Assembly: GCA_016787415.1 (NCBI GenBank)
Contig: JAEUUT010000109.1
Coordinates: forward strand, 62,001-126,000
DNA from: Saprospiraceae bacterium
GTDB lineage: Bacteria; Bacteroidota; Bacteroidia; Chitinophagales; Saprospiraceae
Reading direction: 5' to 3'
Length of the DNA: 64,000 nt
Positions within the stretch are counted from its first letter, which is position 1. Each line of letters starts with the position of its first letter. Shown here piece after piece: positions 1-8,664 of this stretch. The notes below the pieces were generated by a model. That model saw only the letters and a list, made by a program, of their open reading frames with translations, made no database searches and was not told the origin of the DNA. Position numbers and translations under genes: made by a program.

Positions 1-123
1 ATCCCAAACGGCAGGTTCCTGTGCCGGCGTAGGCGTAGAGGCCATGTTGGTCCCCGATTTGGGCGTGCATGCCATGTAGAGAGAGAATGCGGCTACGAGG
101 GCCGGCAAAAACAATGTTCGCAT
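1..123 (-). CDS. Lipoprotein, N-terminal fragment (cut by window start)
   Basis: The first 41 codons read from an ATG at 123 to the window edge without a stop. The peptide has a short basic start (MRT), a hydrophobic run and a lipobox-like LYMAC with Cys at residue 19, followed by a low-complexity linker rich in Thr, Pro and Ala. This is the pattern of a lipoprotein anchored to an outer or inner membrane after signal peptidase II cleavage. The mature domain lies outside the window, so no function can be given. It is divergent from the MscS gene; the 168-base spacer between them holds only a weak promoter-like CAACTTTG on the plus strand. Confidence 0.6.
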   Translation of the reverse strand, partial: MRTLFLPALVAAFSLYMACTPKSGTNMASTPTPAQEPAVWD

Positions 124-291
124 TAAAAAGTGATTTGTGGAAATTACGATGTGGTTGGAAAATAACTGTGTCTGGGGTTAGATGAAATTTCAGGTGCAAA
201 ATTCACATTTCAATTCCACCTTTTTAACAACTTTGCGACGTTTTCGGCCAAAAGCCGGAATTTTTATGTCATCAACTGTAAATAAACGCTC

Positions 292-1095
292 TTGGAAGAA
301 AAAACGTACCTCGATCGGCTGGTAGATTTATGCTGGCTTTATGGCCCGAAAGTCGTTAGTGCCTTGTTACTTATTATCGTAGGATTGTGGGTCATTAAAC
401 GTCTTACGCGCGCTTTTGATATGTTTTTAGGCACAAAAAAAGTAGATCCCAGTTTGCGCCCCTTTTTCGCCTCTTTGTGCGATACGGGACTGAAAGCCAT
501 TTTAATCATAATGGTAGCCAGTACGATAGGCATCGAAACCACTTCTTTTATTGCTGTGTTTTCGGCTGTTGCATTTTCCATCGGTTTGGCATTGCAGGGT
601 AGCCTGGGCAATTTTGCCAGCGGCGTGCTGATCTTGTTGTTCCGTCCATTTCGGGTGGGCGACCTGCTCACCGTTGCCGACAAAACCGGCAAAGTGAGTG
701 AAATTCAGGTATTTAGCACGATATTAATGACTTCTTCCGGCAAAAAAATCATTATCCCCAATGGCAAAATGCTGGAAGGCCCTATTGAAAACATTGCCGA
801 CGGCGCAGACGTACAAGCCGAAGTCAGCCTGCTTGTCAACACCAAAACGCCGCTGGAATGGCTGCGCGCCACCGTAGATGAAGTTGCCACCCGCTGCCCC
901 TACAATTCTGGAAAAGCCCCCGCTGCGGTGCAAGTGAGTGGTATGAACCGCGAAGATATGAAGGTGCAAATTGCACTGTGGACGAAAGGCGAGACATACG
1001 AAGAAGCCCTGTTCTTTATGTACGAGGAACTGAAAAAAGCCTTCGACGTGGCTGGCATCGAACTTGCCAAAGAGCGCCGTAAAGAGAGTGTTTGA
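292..1095 (+). CDS. MscS-family mechanosensitive ion channel
   Basis: A 267-residue small-conductance mechanosensitive channel of the inner membrane, which opens under membrane tension to release solutes on osmotic downshock. A first membrane helix lies near residues 17-36 and a second near 60-80. The pore-type helix rich in Gly and Ala (about 85-115, ending in LILLF) is followed by the MscS beta domain, RPFRVGDLL then a KIIIPNG motif near 155-165. The length suits a minimal three-helix MscS. The start is a TTG; no better ATG lies upstream in frame. The transporter gene that follows starts 70 bases downstream on the same strand. Family assignment is secure; the physiological trigger is inferred from the family. 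Confidence 0.9.
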   Translation: MEEKTYLDRLVDLCWLYGPKVVSALLLIIVGLWVIKRLTRAFDMFLGTKKVDPSLRPFFASLCDTGLKAILIIMVASTIGIETTSFIAVFSAVAFSIGLALQGSLGNFASGVLILLFRPFRVGDLLTVADKTGKVSEIQVFSTILMTSSGKKIIIPNGKMLEGPIENIADGADVQAEVSLLVNTKTPLEWLRATVDEVATRCPYNSGKAPAAVQVSGMNREDMKVQIALWTKGETYEEALFFMYEELKKAFDVAGIELAKERRKESV

Positions 1096-1165
1096 TGGCC
1101 GACGGTAAAAGAGTTGTGCGGTAAAGAAAATTTCAACGTACTATTACCTCCCATAAATACTTCTT

Positions 1166-2488
1166 GTGGAAACAATCGATACTTCAGCGCCTATCGTAAA
1201 AAACAACCCGCGCACCATCAATGGCTGGGCTTTTTTCGACTGGGCCAACAGCGCCTATGCGCTGGTGATCACTGTGGCAATTTTTCCGGGCTACTTTCTG
1301 GAACTTACCAGCGACTCCGTCAATGTATTCGGATTCCGAATGTCGGACAGCACCTTGTACGCCTGGAGTATCGCGCTGGCTTACATGGTGATCGCCGTCC
1401 TGTCGCCCATCTTGTCGGGCATTGCTGACTATGGCGGCCAGAAAAAGGCGTTTTTGCGTTTTTTTACAACGCTGGGCGCGCTGGCCTGTATTTCCTTGCT
1501 GTTTTTCACCGGCATGCCCACACTGTGGGTGGGTGTGTTGGGATTTATCCTGGCAACTATCGGTTTTGCGGGTGGTATTGTGTTCTACAATTCCTTTTTG
1601 CCGCTGATCGCCACGGAAGACCGATATGACGATGTCAGCGCTAAAGGATTTAGTTACGGCTTCATCGGCAGCATCATTCTGCTGCTTATCAACCTGCTGG
1701 TCATCATGAAATACCAGTGGTTTGGCTTCCCTGATGGGTTGAAAGCGGTGCCGACGGCATTTGTAATGGTGGGACTTTGGTGGATCGGATTTGCGCAGAT
1801 TCCCTTGCGCAGGCTCCCGGAAGACCGGGTTGAGAAGCAGCCGAAAGCCAATCTGATCCGCAAAGGGTACGACGAATTACTCAAGGCATGGCACTCGCTG
1901 AAACAAGATCGCAATACAGTGGCTTTCCTCATTTCCTTCTTCTGCTACAATGCGGGCGTACAGGCAGTACTGTTTTTGGCTTCTACCTTTGCTGAAAAAG
2001 AACTTAAATTCTCTTCCGCTGGCCTGATCTTGCTTGTCTTGATCCTTCAAATTGTAGCCATCGGTGGCGCCTGGGCTTCTGCCAAACTTTCGGGGAAAAA
2101 GGGCAACAAATTCTCTATCATGGTCATGCTTTTCATCTGGACTGTGGTGTGCATCGTCGGCTACTACGTTCAGACAGGCCTCGATTTTTACCTACTGGCT
2201 TCTGCCGTGGGCCTTGTGATGGGTGGGATTCAATCCTTGTCGAGGGCTACTTACGCCAAGTTTTTGCCTGAAAATACGCCCGATACTGCTTCCTACTTCA
2301 GTTTTTACGATGTTATGGATAAAGTCTCCACCGTCGCCGGCACGTTCGTTTTCGGATTTGTAGAACAACTCACCGGCGGCATGCGCAACAGTGTGCTGGC
2401 ACTGGCCGTATTCTTTGTGGTGAGCGTGGTGGTGCTGGCTACGGTTACGGTGAGAAGAATGAAATCAGTCCTGAGTCCACAGTCCTGA
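1166..2488 (+). CDS. UMF1 (Atg22-like) MFS transporter
   Basis: A 440-residue polytopic inner-membrane transporter with about 11-12 hydrophobic helices. The opening NGWAFFDWANSAYALVI is typical of the UMF1/Atg22 branch of the major facilitator superfamily (FDWANSAY is the signature). Related proteins are predicted efflux or amino-acid exporters, but the substrate is unknown. The start is GTG at 1166. The last residues are VLSPQS and the stop TGA lies inside a long inverted repeat. The natural end of the protein therefore seems to have been replaced or extended by repeat sequence; see the finding on mirrored stop codons. Confidence 0.88.
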   Translation: METIDTSAPIVKNNPRTINGWAFFDWANSAYALVITVAIFPGYFLELTSDSVNVFGFRMSDSTLYAWSIALAYMVIAVLSPILSGIADYGGQKKAFLRFFTTLGALACISLLFFTGMPTLWVGVLGFILATIGFAGGIVFYNSFLPLIATEDRYDDVSAKGFSYGFIGSIILLLINLLVIMKYQWFGFPDGLKAVPTAFVMVGLWWIGFAQIPLRRLPEDRVEKQPKANLIRKGYDELLKAWHSLKQDRNTVAFLISFFCYNAGVQAVLFLASTFAEKELKFSSAGLILLVLILQIVAIGGAWASAKLSGKKGNKFSIMVMLFIWTVVCIVGYYVQTGLDFYLLASAVGLVMGGIQSLSRATYAKFLPENTPDTASYFSFYDVMDKVSTVAGTFVFGFVEQLTGGMRNSVLALAVFFVVSVVVLATVTVRRMKSVLSPQS

Positions 2489-2600
2489 GTCCTAAGTCCG
2501 TAGCGTACACCTTGTTACTTTCGGCCATGATTATTACAAAATCCGAAAGAAATAAGGTGTACGCTACGGACTTAGGACTCAGGACTTAGGACTCAGGACT
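2467..2600. repeat. Composite palindrome A1 (AGTCCTGAGTCC-type)
   Basis: The inner 33 bases of the left arm (2481-2513) are perfectly complementary to 2554-2586. A further 14 bases outside match at 12 positions, giving arms of about 47 bases. Each arm is built from the word AGTCCTGAGTCCTAAGTCC followed by a core GTCCGTAGCGTACACC. The 40-base loop has its own small stem (CTTTCGG with CCGAAAG). The element lies between convergent genes and contains both of their stop codons. It could form a strong RNA hairpin on either strand and might act as a bidirectional terminator, but it lacks a simple U-tract. Confidence 0.9.
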
Positions 2601-3658
2601 TGTCTAAGAACCCTCAGCCAGTTCCCGTGCATAATATTTTCAACATCTTCTTCCGTGTAGCCGCGCATTTCCAGCAGGGTTTCCATTTTTTGCAAATCAG
2701 CAATGGTATTCACATCATAAGGGCACTGTTCGGTACCAAAAGCGCCATCCAGATCGGAGCCGATGCCCACATGCAGGGCATTTCCTGCCAGTTGGCAAAT
2801 GTGGTCGATATGATCGATCACCCGATCCATGTTGCAGTTCAATAATGCAGGGGTCGACACCTGTCGTTGCCAGCCAGGCACAATCATCCAGGCGTCAAAG
2901 GCGGCGCCAATCACAGCGTCGCGGCGGATCAGTTCTTTGAGCTGTTCGTCGGAAAACTGTCGATTGTGCGGCACCAGCGCCCGGCAATTGTTGTGGCTTG
3001 CCCACACGGCTCCGTTAAAATATTCCATGGCCTGCCAAAAAGCGTCGTCGCACAAATGCGTAGCATCGAGTATGATGCCCAGCGATTCCATTTTTTTCAA
3101 CAAATCAATACCTGCCTGGCCCATTTTTCCAGTCGAATCAGTGCCGTTGGCATACCGCCCGGGACCGTAATGCGCCGGACCGATAGCGCGCAGTCCATAA
3201 TTCCAGGCTATTTCCACATGTTCGAGGCTCACCAGCGAATCGGCGCCCTCAAGGCTCAGGATATACCCGACTGGTTTTTGTGCCGTGGATGCGCCGTCGT
3301 TCCACAAGGCCAGGTGGTTTTTCAGCGATGGCAGGTCGGTGATTTGCACCATTTCTCCGGCTGCCTCCATGGCGCGGTACCAGGCGAGTTGGGCCTGCGT
3401 CTGTGCCCATGCCTGCTCTGGCGAATTCCAGCCGGGGAGCGGATTGTCGGGCGCTACAAACCGGGCAATCTGTGTAGCCACCACGAGGCCGATATTCCCT
3501 TCCCGCAATTCAGGCAGGCAAACCGTGGCATGACCCCGGTCGGGCTTGTCGCGCAAGCCTTGTTCTCGTTCGTTGATGGCAAGGATGGGCTGCCGCAGGT
3601 CGCGGTTCCATTCCATGGCGTTCATGCTGAGGTCAAGGTGTGCGTCTATGATAAACAT
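2579..3658 (-). CDS. Membrane dipeptidase (peptidase family M19)
   Basis: A 359-residue zinc dipeptidase of the renal dipeptidase family, which hydrolyses dipeptides including L-D or D-containing ones. Metal ligands are visible: H7 and D9 in DAHLD, the His of DATHLCDDAFW, the paired His of WASHNNCRAL, and GIGSDLDG near the C-terminus. An upstream extension (MPLALCPLPFNLFT) is encoded by a GGGCAAA tandem repeat and is not part of the family. The ATG at 3658 begins MFIIDAHLDLS and is preferred. No signal peptide is evident. It is third in an operon with a RidA protein and a D-threonine-aldolase-like enzyme. Its last residues VLSPKS come from inverted repeat A1. Confidence 0.9.
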   Translation of the reverse strand: MFIIDAHLDLSMNAMEWNRDLRQPILAINEREQGLRDKPDRGHATVCLPELREGNIGLVVATQIARFVAPDNPLPGWNSPEQAWAQTQAQLAWYRAMEAAGEMVQITDLPSLKNHLALWNDGASTAQKPVGYILSLEGADSLVSLEHVEIAWNYGLRAIGPAHYGPGRYANGTDSTGKMGQAGIDLLKKMESLGIILDATHLCDDAFWQAMEYFNGAVWASHNNCRALVPHNRQFSDEQLKELIRRDAVIGAAFDAWMIVPGWQRQVSTPALLNCNMDRVIDHIDHICQLAGNALHVGIGSDLDGAFGTEQCPYDVNTIADLQKMETLLEMRGYTEEDVENIMHGNWLRVLRQVLSPKS

Positions 3659-3670
3659 GGTGAATAAATT

Positions 3671-3732
3671 AAAGGGCAAAGGGCAAAGGGCAAGGGGCAA
3701 AGGGCAAGGGGCAAAAAATAAGAGGCAAGGGG
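3671..3732. repeat. GGGCAAA/GGGCAAG tandem array
   Basis: About eight imperfect copies of a 7-8 base word (AAAGGGC, AAGGGGC) fill the spacer between the D-threonine-aldolase-like gene and the dipeptidase gene, both on the minus strand. The array would be carried in the operon mRNA just ahead of the dipeptidase start. I see no inverted partner nearby, unlike most other repeats in this window. Confidence 0.8.
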
Positions 3733-4839
3733 TTATATGGAAAGGGTGCGGTCACGGGCTACTGTTCGCCACGCACCCGTCCATTGGCCATTTTCTACAG
3801 TAAATGCACGTTCATGCAAGGCCACGGTAGGACAAATGTGAAACGGCAGGGCATACAGCACATCCCCTGTTTTCCAGGTATGGCCAGGCTCCACCTCTAC
3901 TACCAGGTGCTCTTCACTTTGTCCGATGGGCGTTAAACCGGGCGCATCTGGAAAAAATACCCGGTGATCGACTGGGTTTTCGGCCGCTACGGATTTGTGT
4001 CCGAGGTCGAGGCAGATTTTATCTGCATCAGGCAAGGAAATAACGCGTGTAATGAGCAGTGCTGCCGGCCGAAACAACTGATCGGGGCACAAATCGCTGT
4101 AACCTTTGTCCCAATAAACAAACGTTCCGGGGCTACACTCTACCCCTTCCCGGCGGGCATGAATGGCAAAGGTCGGCGAGCCGCCAGCAATAATTTTTGG
4201 CTCGGAAAAGACTGCCTGCCGGAGTGTCTTCTGCAATTTTTTTACCCGGTCAAATGCTTCATTGCAGGCTGCCTCGCGTGCTTGCAGGTCGCTATGGCGG
4301 AGGTGCCCGTCGTAGGCTTGCAGGCCAACGGGCCGGATTCCTTCCATGTCGGCACAAGCAACATACAGGTCAAATGCTGATTCAGGTGCAATGCCGGTAC
4401 GGTCTTGCCCGATATTCAGGTCGATCCACACTGTTGCTTCCATCCGTTGTGCGGCAAATGCTGCTGCAATCGCCTGTGCGGCCGAAAGGTCATCTACCAG
4501 GCAGGCAAAGTGCGTGGCAGGAAATTTTCGGATCAATTCAAGGAACCGCAGCACTTTGGGCCCCACAGGCTGGTAAGCCAGTACCACATCGGGCGCGCCA
4601 CAGTGGCCGAGCATTTCCGCCTCGGCAATAGTGGCGCATTTGAACTTCTGAATGCCCGCTTCGAGCATCAGGCGGGTCACATCCGGCGATTTATGCGTTT
4701 TTACATGTGGCCGCAGCCGATCCGCGCTTCCTGCCATCTGAATAGCCAGATCGATGTTGTGGCGCACCACTTGCGGATACACCACCAGCGCCGGAGAATC
4801 GAGCCTAGCGATGTCGTCTATCGTATATTGGAATGCCAT
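3733..4839 (-). CDS. D-threonine aldolase / D-serine dehydratase-like PLP enzyme
   Basis: A 368-residue fold-type III pyridoxal-phosphate enzyme (alanine racemase N-terminal barrel followed by the DSD1-like metal domain). The opening DSPALVVYP and the PLP lysine region RPHVKTHKSPDV (about residues 42-53) are typical of the D-threonine aldolase group. The C-terminal part carries the conserved GHTWKTGDVLYALPFHICPTV segment, including the His and Cys that bind a divalent metal in relatives. It probably cleaves or dehydrates a beta-hydroxy D-amino acid; the substrate is not decided by sequence. The ATG at 4839 lies four bases after the RidA stop; a longer start inside that gene is unlikely. Confidence 0.85.
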   Translation of the reverse strand: MAFQYTIDDIARLDSPALVVYPQVVRHNIDLAIQMAGSADRLRPHVKTHKSPDVTRLMLEAGIQKFKCATIAEAEMLGHCGAPDVVLAYQPVGPKVLRFLELIRKFPATHFACLVDDLSAAQAIAAAFAAQRMEATVWIDLNIGQDRTGIAPESAFDLYVACADMEGIRPVGLQAYDGHLRHSDLQAREAACNEAFDRVKKLQKTLRQAVFSEPKIIAGGSPTFAIHARREGVECSPGTFVYWDKGYSDLCPDQLFRPAALLITRVISLPDADKICLDLGHKSVAAENPVDHRVFFPDAPGLTPIGQSEEHLVVEVEPGHTWKTGDVLYALPFHICPTVALHERAFTVENGQWTGAWRTVARDRTLSI

Positions 4840-4843
4840 GCGT

Positions 4844-5314
4844 TTACACCAGTTCAAAAATCCCTTCAATTTCCACGGCTACATTGCCAGGCAAGGAGCC
4901 CATGCCTACGGCACTGCGTACGCCGATGCCGTGTTCTTCGCCCCATAGTTCGGCAAACAATGCACTGCACCCATTGATGACGATCGGATGTTTTTCGTAT
5001 TCAGGCGTAGCATTTACCATACCCAGCAATTTGACCACTCCTTTTACCCTGTCGAGATTGCCGAGGTGCCTGGCAAGCGAACTGAGTATAGCCAGTCCGC
5101 ACTGCCGAGCGGCCGCCTGGCCTTGTTCTTCGTTCAGGTCCTTGCCCAGTTTACCCGAGATGAGCGAGCCGTCGGTTTCAATGGATACGTGTCCGGAAAC
5201 ATACACCAGATTGCCGACCGTAACGCAGGATTTGTAAATGCCTTTGGAGGGTGGAAGTGTAGGAAGTACAAGGCCCAGGGCCGTGAGTTTTTGTTCGATA
5301 ACGCTGGTTGCCAT
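4844..5314 (-). CDS. RidA family protein (YjgF/UK114)
   Basis: A 156-residue member of the RidA/YjgF/UK114 family, which hydrolyses reactive enamine/imine intermediates released by PLP enzymes. The central VGNLVYVSGHVSIETDGSL and the C-terminal SAVGMGSLPGNVAVEIE segments match the family core. The protein is a little longer than classical RidA (about 130 residues) and fits the longer subgroup often found beside D-amino-acid enzymes. It is first in the operon and four bases from the PLP enzyme start. That suggests it detoxifies the enamine made by its partner, which is an inference from position. Confidence 0.9.
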   Translation of the reverse strand: MATSVIEQKLTALGLVLPTLPPSKGIYKSCVTVGNLVYVSGHVSIETDGSLISGKLGKDLNEEQGQAAARQCGLAILSSLARHLGNLDRVKGVVKLLGMVNATPEYEKHPIVINGCSALFAELWGEEHGIGVRSAVGMGSLPGNVAVEIEGIFELV

Positions 5315-5403
5315 ATGTGATTTTATTCAGGTGAAACGGGCAGTAAGATAGGCTGCACGGGAGTTTTATCCGGTAGTTTGACGCGGATTTCTTACTCTTG
5401 CAG

Positions 5404-6684
5404 ATGAAATTTCCCGTACGATACAAGGTCCTGGCCGGGCTGTTTTTTCTTTCCGTTATTGTTTACCTCGACCGGGTGTGCATTTCACTGGTGTCGGGAC
5501 AAATCAAGAAAGACCTGCAGATTTCCACCGAAATGTGGGGCTGGGTATTGAGCGCTTTCGCGCTTTCGTATGCCCTGTTTGAATTGCCAACCGGCGTGCT
5601 GGGCGACCGAATCGGGCCGCGCCGTATCCTCACGCGGGTGGTGCTGTGGTGGTCGGCATTTACGGCACTCACCGGCACGGCGCTGAGTTGGATGCACCTG
5701 ATCGCCGTACGTTTTTTATTTGGCGCAGGCGAGGCAGGCGCATATCCCAACGCATCCATTGTGGTATCGCGCTGGTTTCCGGCGGCCGAAACAGGAGCGG
5801 CACAATCTTTTATCTGGGCAGCCGGACGGCTGGGCGGCGTTCTAGCGCCCGTGATCGTGTTGGGAGTGGCACAATCGTTCGGGTGGCGGGCTTCGTTCTG
5901 GGTGCTGGGTATTATTGGCGTGGTGTGGGCAGTGGTGTGGCAGCGCTGGTTTCGCGATTTGCCGCATGAAATGCCTGGTATTTCAGCAGCAGAACTGGAG
6001 CATATCGAAACCAATCGGCGCTTTCGCCAGCACAGCCACCACATTCCCTGGCGACAACTGCTGCGCAGCCGCAATATGTGGGCGCTCATGGGCATGTTTC
6101 ATTTGTACATGTGGGGCGCTTATTTTTTTACCGGCTGGCTTTCTACGTATCTGGAAGAAGGACGTCATTTTTCGGCAGATGAACGCAAAATGTTTGTCAT
6201 GCTGCCCTTTTTTCTGGGTGCACTTGGATGTTTTACCGGCGGTTTTGCCAGCGACTGGCTGGCGCGGCGATATGGCTTGCGATTCGGTCGGCGCGCCGTA
6301 GGAATTGTGGGAATGGGGCTTTCCAGCATCGTCATTTTAATCGCTGCCGGAACAAAAGATAACTACACTGCCGCTATTTTCCTGGCCATGGGTATGGGTT
6401 TCAAAGACCTGACGCTGCCAGTATCGTTTGCCGTTTGTGTCGATATTGGTCAAAGTAAATCGGGCACCGTATCGGGGGCCATGAATATGTTTGGACAACT
6501 CGGCGCCGTATTTTTGGGCGTTGTTTTCGGGTATATCGTCAGCCTGAGCGGCGGCGATTACAATGCGCCGCTGTACCTGATTGCTGCCATGCTGTTTGGC
6601 GCGTGTTTGCTGTGGCTGGTGATCGACCCTACGAAGAAAGTTTTTGAAAGTGAAACCCCTGACTTATCTCCTGTTTTATCATGA
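5404..6684 (+). CDS. MFS sugar/sugar-acid transporter
   Basis: A 426-residue twelve-helix major facilitator protein of the anion:cation symporter-like branch. VYLDRVCIS in helix 1, the loop motif GDRIGPRR after helix 2, and FGAGEAGAYPN in helix 4 are characteristic of hexuronate, glucarate and related importers. The ATG at 5404 is chosen over a TTG two codons upstream. Its stop overlaps the galactokinase start by four bases (ATGA), so the two are translationally coupled. The pairing suggests galactose or a galactoside-derived sugar as substrate, but that is inference. Confidence 0.85.
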   Translation: MKFPVRYKVLAGLFFLSVIVYLDRVCISLVSGQIKKDLQISTEMWGWVLSAFALSYALFELPTGVLGDRIGPRRILTRVVLWWSAFTALTGTALSWMHLIAVRFLFGAGEAGAYPNASIVVSRWFPAAETGAAQSFIWAAGRLGGVLAPVIVLGVAQSFGWRASFWVLGIIGVVWAVVWQRWFRDLPHEMPGISAAELEHIETNRRFRQHSHHIPWRQLLRSRNMWALMGMFHLYMWGAYFFTGWLSTYLEEGRHFSADERKMFVMLPFFLGALGCFTGGFASDWLARRYGLRFGRRAVGIVGMGLSSIVILIAAGTKDNYTAAIFLAMGMGFKDLTLPVSFAVCVDIGQSKSGTVSGAMNMFGQLGAVFLGVVFGYIVSLSGGDYNAPLYLIAAMLFGACLLWLVIDPTKKVFESETPDLSPVLS

Positions 6685-7835
6685 ATGCACCCACCGTTCA
6701 GTCTGCTTTTTTACAGCGTTTTTCCATAGAACCTGATATTACCGTCCGGGCGCCCGGGCGCATCAATATTATTGGCGAACACACCGACTACAATGCCGGG
6801 TTTGTGTTGCCCGCCGCTATCGACAAAGCCATCTGGATGGCTGCCGGACGGCGCAGCGACGGGCGGTTTGCTTTTTATGCGCTCGACCTCAACGAGTTTT
6901 TTATTTCTGAAAATGCCGATACGGTTTTTCAACAGCAGTTCAAATGGGCCAACTACCTGCTTGGTGTCGTCAGCGAGGCCCGCAAAGACGGCCTTCAGAT
7001 CGGGGGGCTAAACGTTGCTTTCGGCGGCGATGTGCCTCTGGGCGCAGGGCTTAGTTCGTCGGCTGCACTGGAAAGCGGCGCCATGTTCATTTTCAATGAA
7101 TTATATGGCCTCGGACTGTCGCGTATGGACATCGTGCGGCTGGCACAGCGCGGCGAAAACAACTTTGTAGGCATGAAATGCGGCATTATGGACATGTTTG
7201 CTTCGGTCATCAGCCGCGAAAAATCGGTGGTGCGGCTCGACTGCCGCAGCCTCGAATATGCCTATTTCCCATTTGATACGGAAAATTACAGCCTGGTCCT
7301 CATCGACTCGGGCGTAAAACACACCCTGGTAGATTCCGAATACAATACCCGCCGGGCTGAATGTGAGGAAGGCGTGGCGGTATTAAAACAATTCGACCCG
7401 CACATCAGCAGTCTCCGCGATGTGTCGATGGATTTGTTGCTGCAACATGAATCCCAACTCCGGCCGGTCGTTTTTCGGCGCTGCAAATTTGTAGTAGCGG
7501 AAATTGCACGCGTAGAACAGGCTTGCGCTGCGCTGGAGCAAAATGACTTTGCTACCCTCGGCCGACTGATGTTGGACGGCCACGAAGGGCTCGATGTCGA
7601 CTACGAAGTGTGTGTGCCGGAAACCAATTTTCTCGTAGAGCAGGCCCGCCGTTTTTCAGGCGTTGCCGGCGCCCGCCAAATGGGCGGCGGATTTGGCGGC
7701 TGTACCATCAATCTGGTAGAAACCAGCGTGATGGATGCTTATCTGGATTTCGTTCGTACGGCGTATGAAGAGGCGTTCGGGATTGTCGCGCGGGTGTATC
7801 CAGTGCATTTGACAGGCGGGACGACAAGGGTTTGA
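6681..7835 (+). CDS. galK: Galactokinase
   Basis: A 384-residue GHMP kinase that phosphorylates galactose at C1 with ATP, the first committed step of the Leloir pathway in the cytoplasm. The galactokinase signature GRINIIGEHTDYNAG sits at residues 26-40. The ATP-binding PLGAGLSSSAA motif is near 118-128 and the third GHMP motif GGGFGGCT near 335-342. Length matches the family. Start ATG overlaps the upstream transporter stop. No galT or galM is visible in the window. Confidence 0.95.
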   Translation: MNAPTVQSAFLQRFSIEPDITVRAPGRINIIGEHTDYNAGFVLPAAIDKAIWMAAGRRSDGRFAFYALDLNEFFISENADTVFQQQFKWANYLLGVVSEARKDGLQIGGLNVAFGGDVPLGAGLSSSAALESGAMFIFNELYGLGLSRMDIVRLAQRGENNFVGMKCGIMDMFASVISREKSVVRLDCRSLEYAYFPFDTENYSLVLIDSGVKHTLVDSEYNTRRAECEEGVAVLKQFDPHISSLRDVSMDLLLQHESQLRPVVFRRCKFVVAEIARVEQACAALEQNDFATLGRLMLDGHEGLDVDYEVCVPETNFLVEQARRFSGVAGARQMGGGFGGCTINLVETSVMDAYLDFVRTAYEEAFGIVARVYPVHLTGGTTRV

Positions 7836-7845
7836 TGTAAGCACA

Positions 7846-8622
7846 TCAAAGTACCCGCTCGTGTACCAGGGTATAATTATGGCAGTTCGGTTCCCTGGCT
7901 ACCACTTTGAATCCGACTTTTTCCAAAGACTGCAAGGATGCTTCGATACGGCCGATGTACCCGCCATCCAGGTGGTTGGCGTGTGATTCGTCGTATTCGA
8001 TGCACAGTACATTCACCGGGATTTTATCTTCCAGAATGGTTTGTAAAACGGTGTACTCCGCACCTTCAATGTCGATTTTCAGCAGGTCGATATGGGTGTG
8101 GCGCTCCTTTTGCATCAACTCCGACAGGCGGCAAACCGGCACCTCAATAAAGGCTTCCGTTTTTTGCAGGTTCACCAGAGAATGTGAAATATGCGCTTCG
8201 TTTTCGGGTTTGAAAAAACGAAGCGTTGTCGTTTCACTCCACAGCCCAATCGGGTGAATATGCAGCAAATCGGCTATTTCCAGCGGATAAGACGGGTATT
8301 TCCCGGAAGGCGTATTGGCTAAGGGCATATCGACACCTGTGCGAATGCTGTTTTGCAATTGCTGCACATGCGCTACTGCGCGGGGCGTGGGATCTACAAT
8401 GTGTACGGCACAGCCATATTTCCCAGCCACTGCCACATCGAAAGAAACATCTTCACCGGCGCCAACCAGGTACACAATGGATGTGGAATTGAGCATGCCT
8501 TCCGGAATAATCCAGCCGCCATAAGCCGTCCCCAGGCGTTCGAGCGGAAGCAATGCCTGGATGGATACGTTGATTTTTCGCTCTGTCCACTTGTAAAATC
8601 TTGACCTCAGGTACTTCAGCAT
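7846..8622 (-). CDS. FkbM family methyltransferase
   Basis: A 258-residue protein with a class I S-adenosylmethionine fold of the FkbM type. The segment YLVGAGEDVSFDVAVAG corresponds to the SAM-binding glycine loop and VHIVDPTPRAV to the acidic end of strand 2. DLLKIDIEGAEYTVL is the hallmark FkbM motif, followed by LCIEYDE. Such enzymes O-methylate sugars or natural products; the substrate here is unknown. It ends ten bases from the convergent galK gene and begins a short distance upstream of nothing obvious. A role in surface glycan modification is possible but not shown. Confidence 0.85.
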   Translation of the reverse strand: MLKYLRSRFYKWTERKINVSIQALLPLERLGTAYGGWIIPEGMLNSTSIVYLVGAGEDVSFDVAVAGKYGCAVHIVDPTPRAVAHVQQLQNSIRTGVDMPLANTPSGKYPSYPLEIADLLHIHPIGLWSETTTLRFFKPENEAHISHSLVNLQKTEAFIEVPVCRLSELMQKERHTHIDLLKIDIEGAEYTVLQTILEDKIPVNVLCIEYDESHANHLDGGYIGRIEASLQSLEKVGFKVVAREPNCHNYTLVHERVL

Positions 8623-8664
8623 GTGTTGGTGGATGATTCTTCGTACTACAGAATGGAGCGAGGG

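Noticed and set aside
3659-3700. Extended start of the M19 dipeptidase
   Set aside because: The extra residues come from the GGGCAAA tandem array; the family starts at the metal-binding DAHLD segment.
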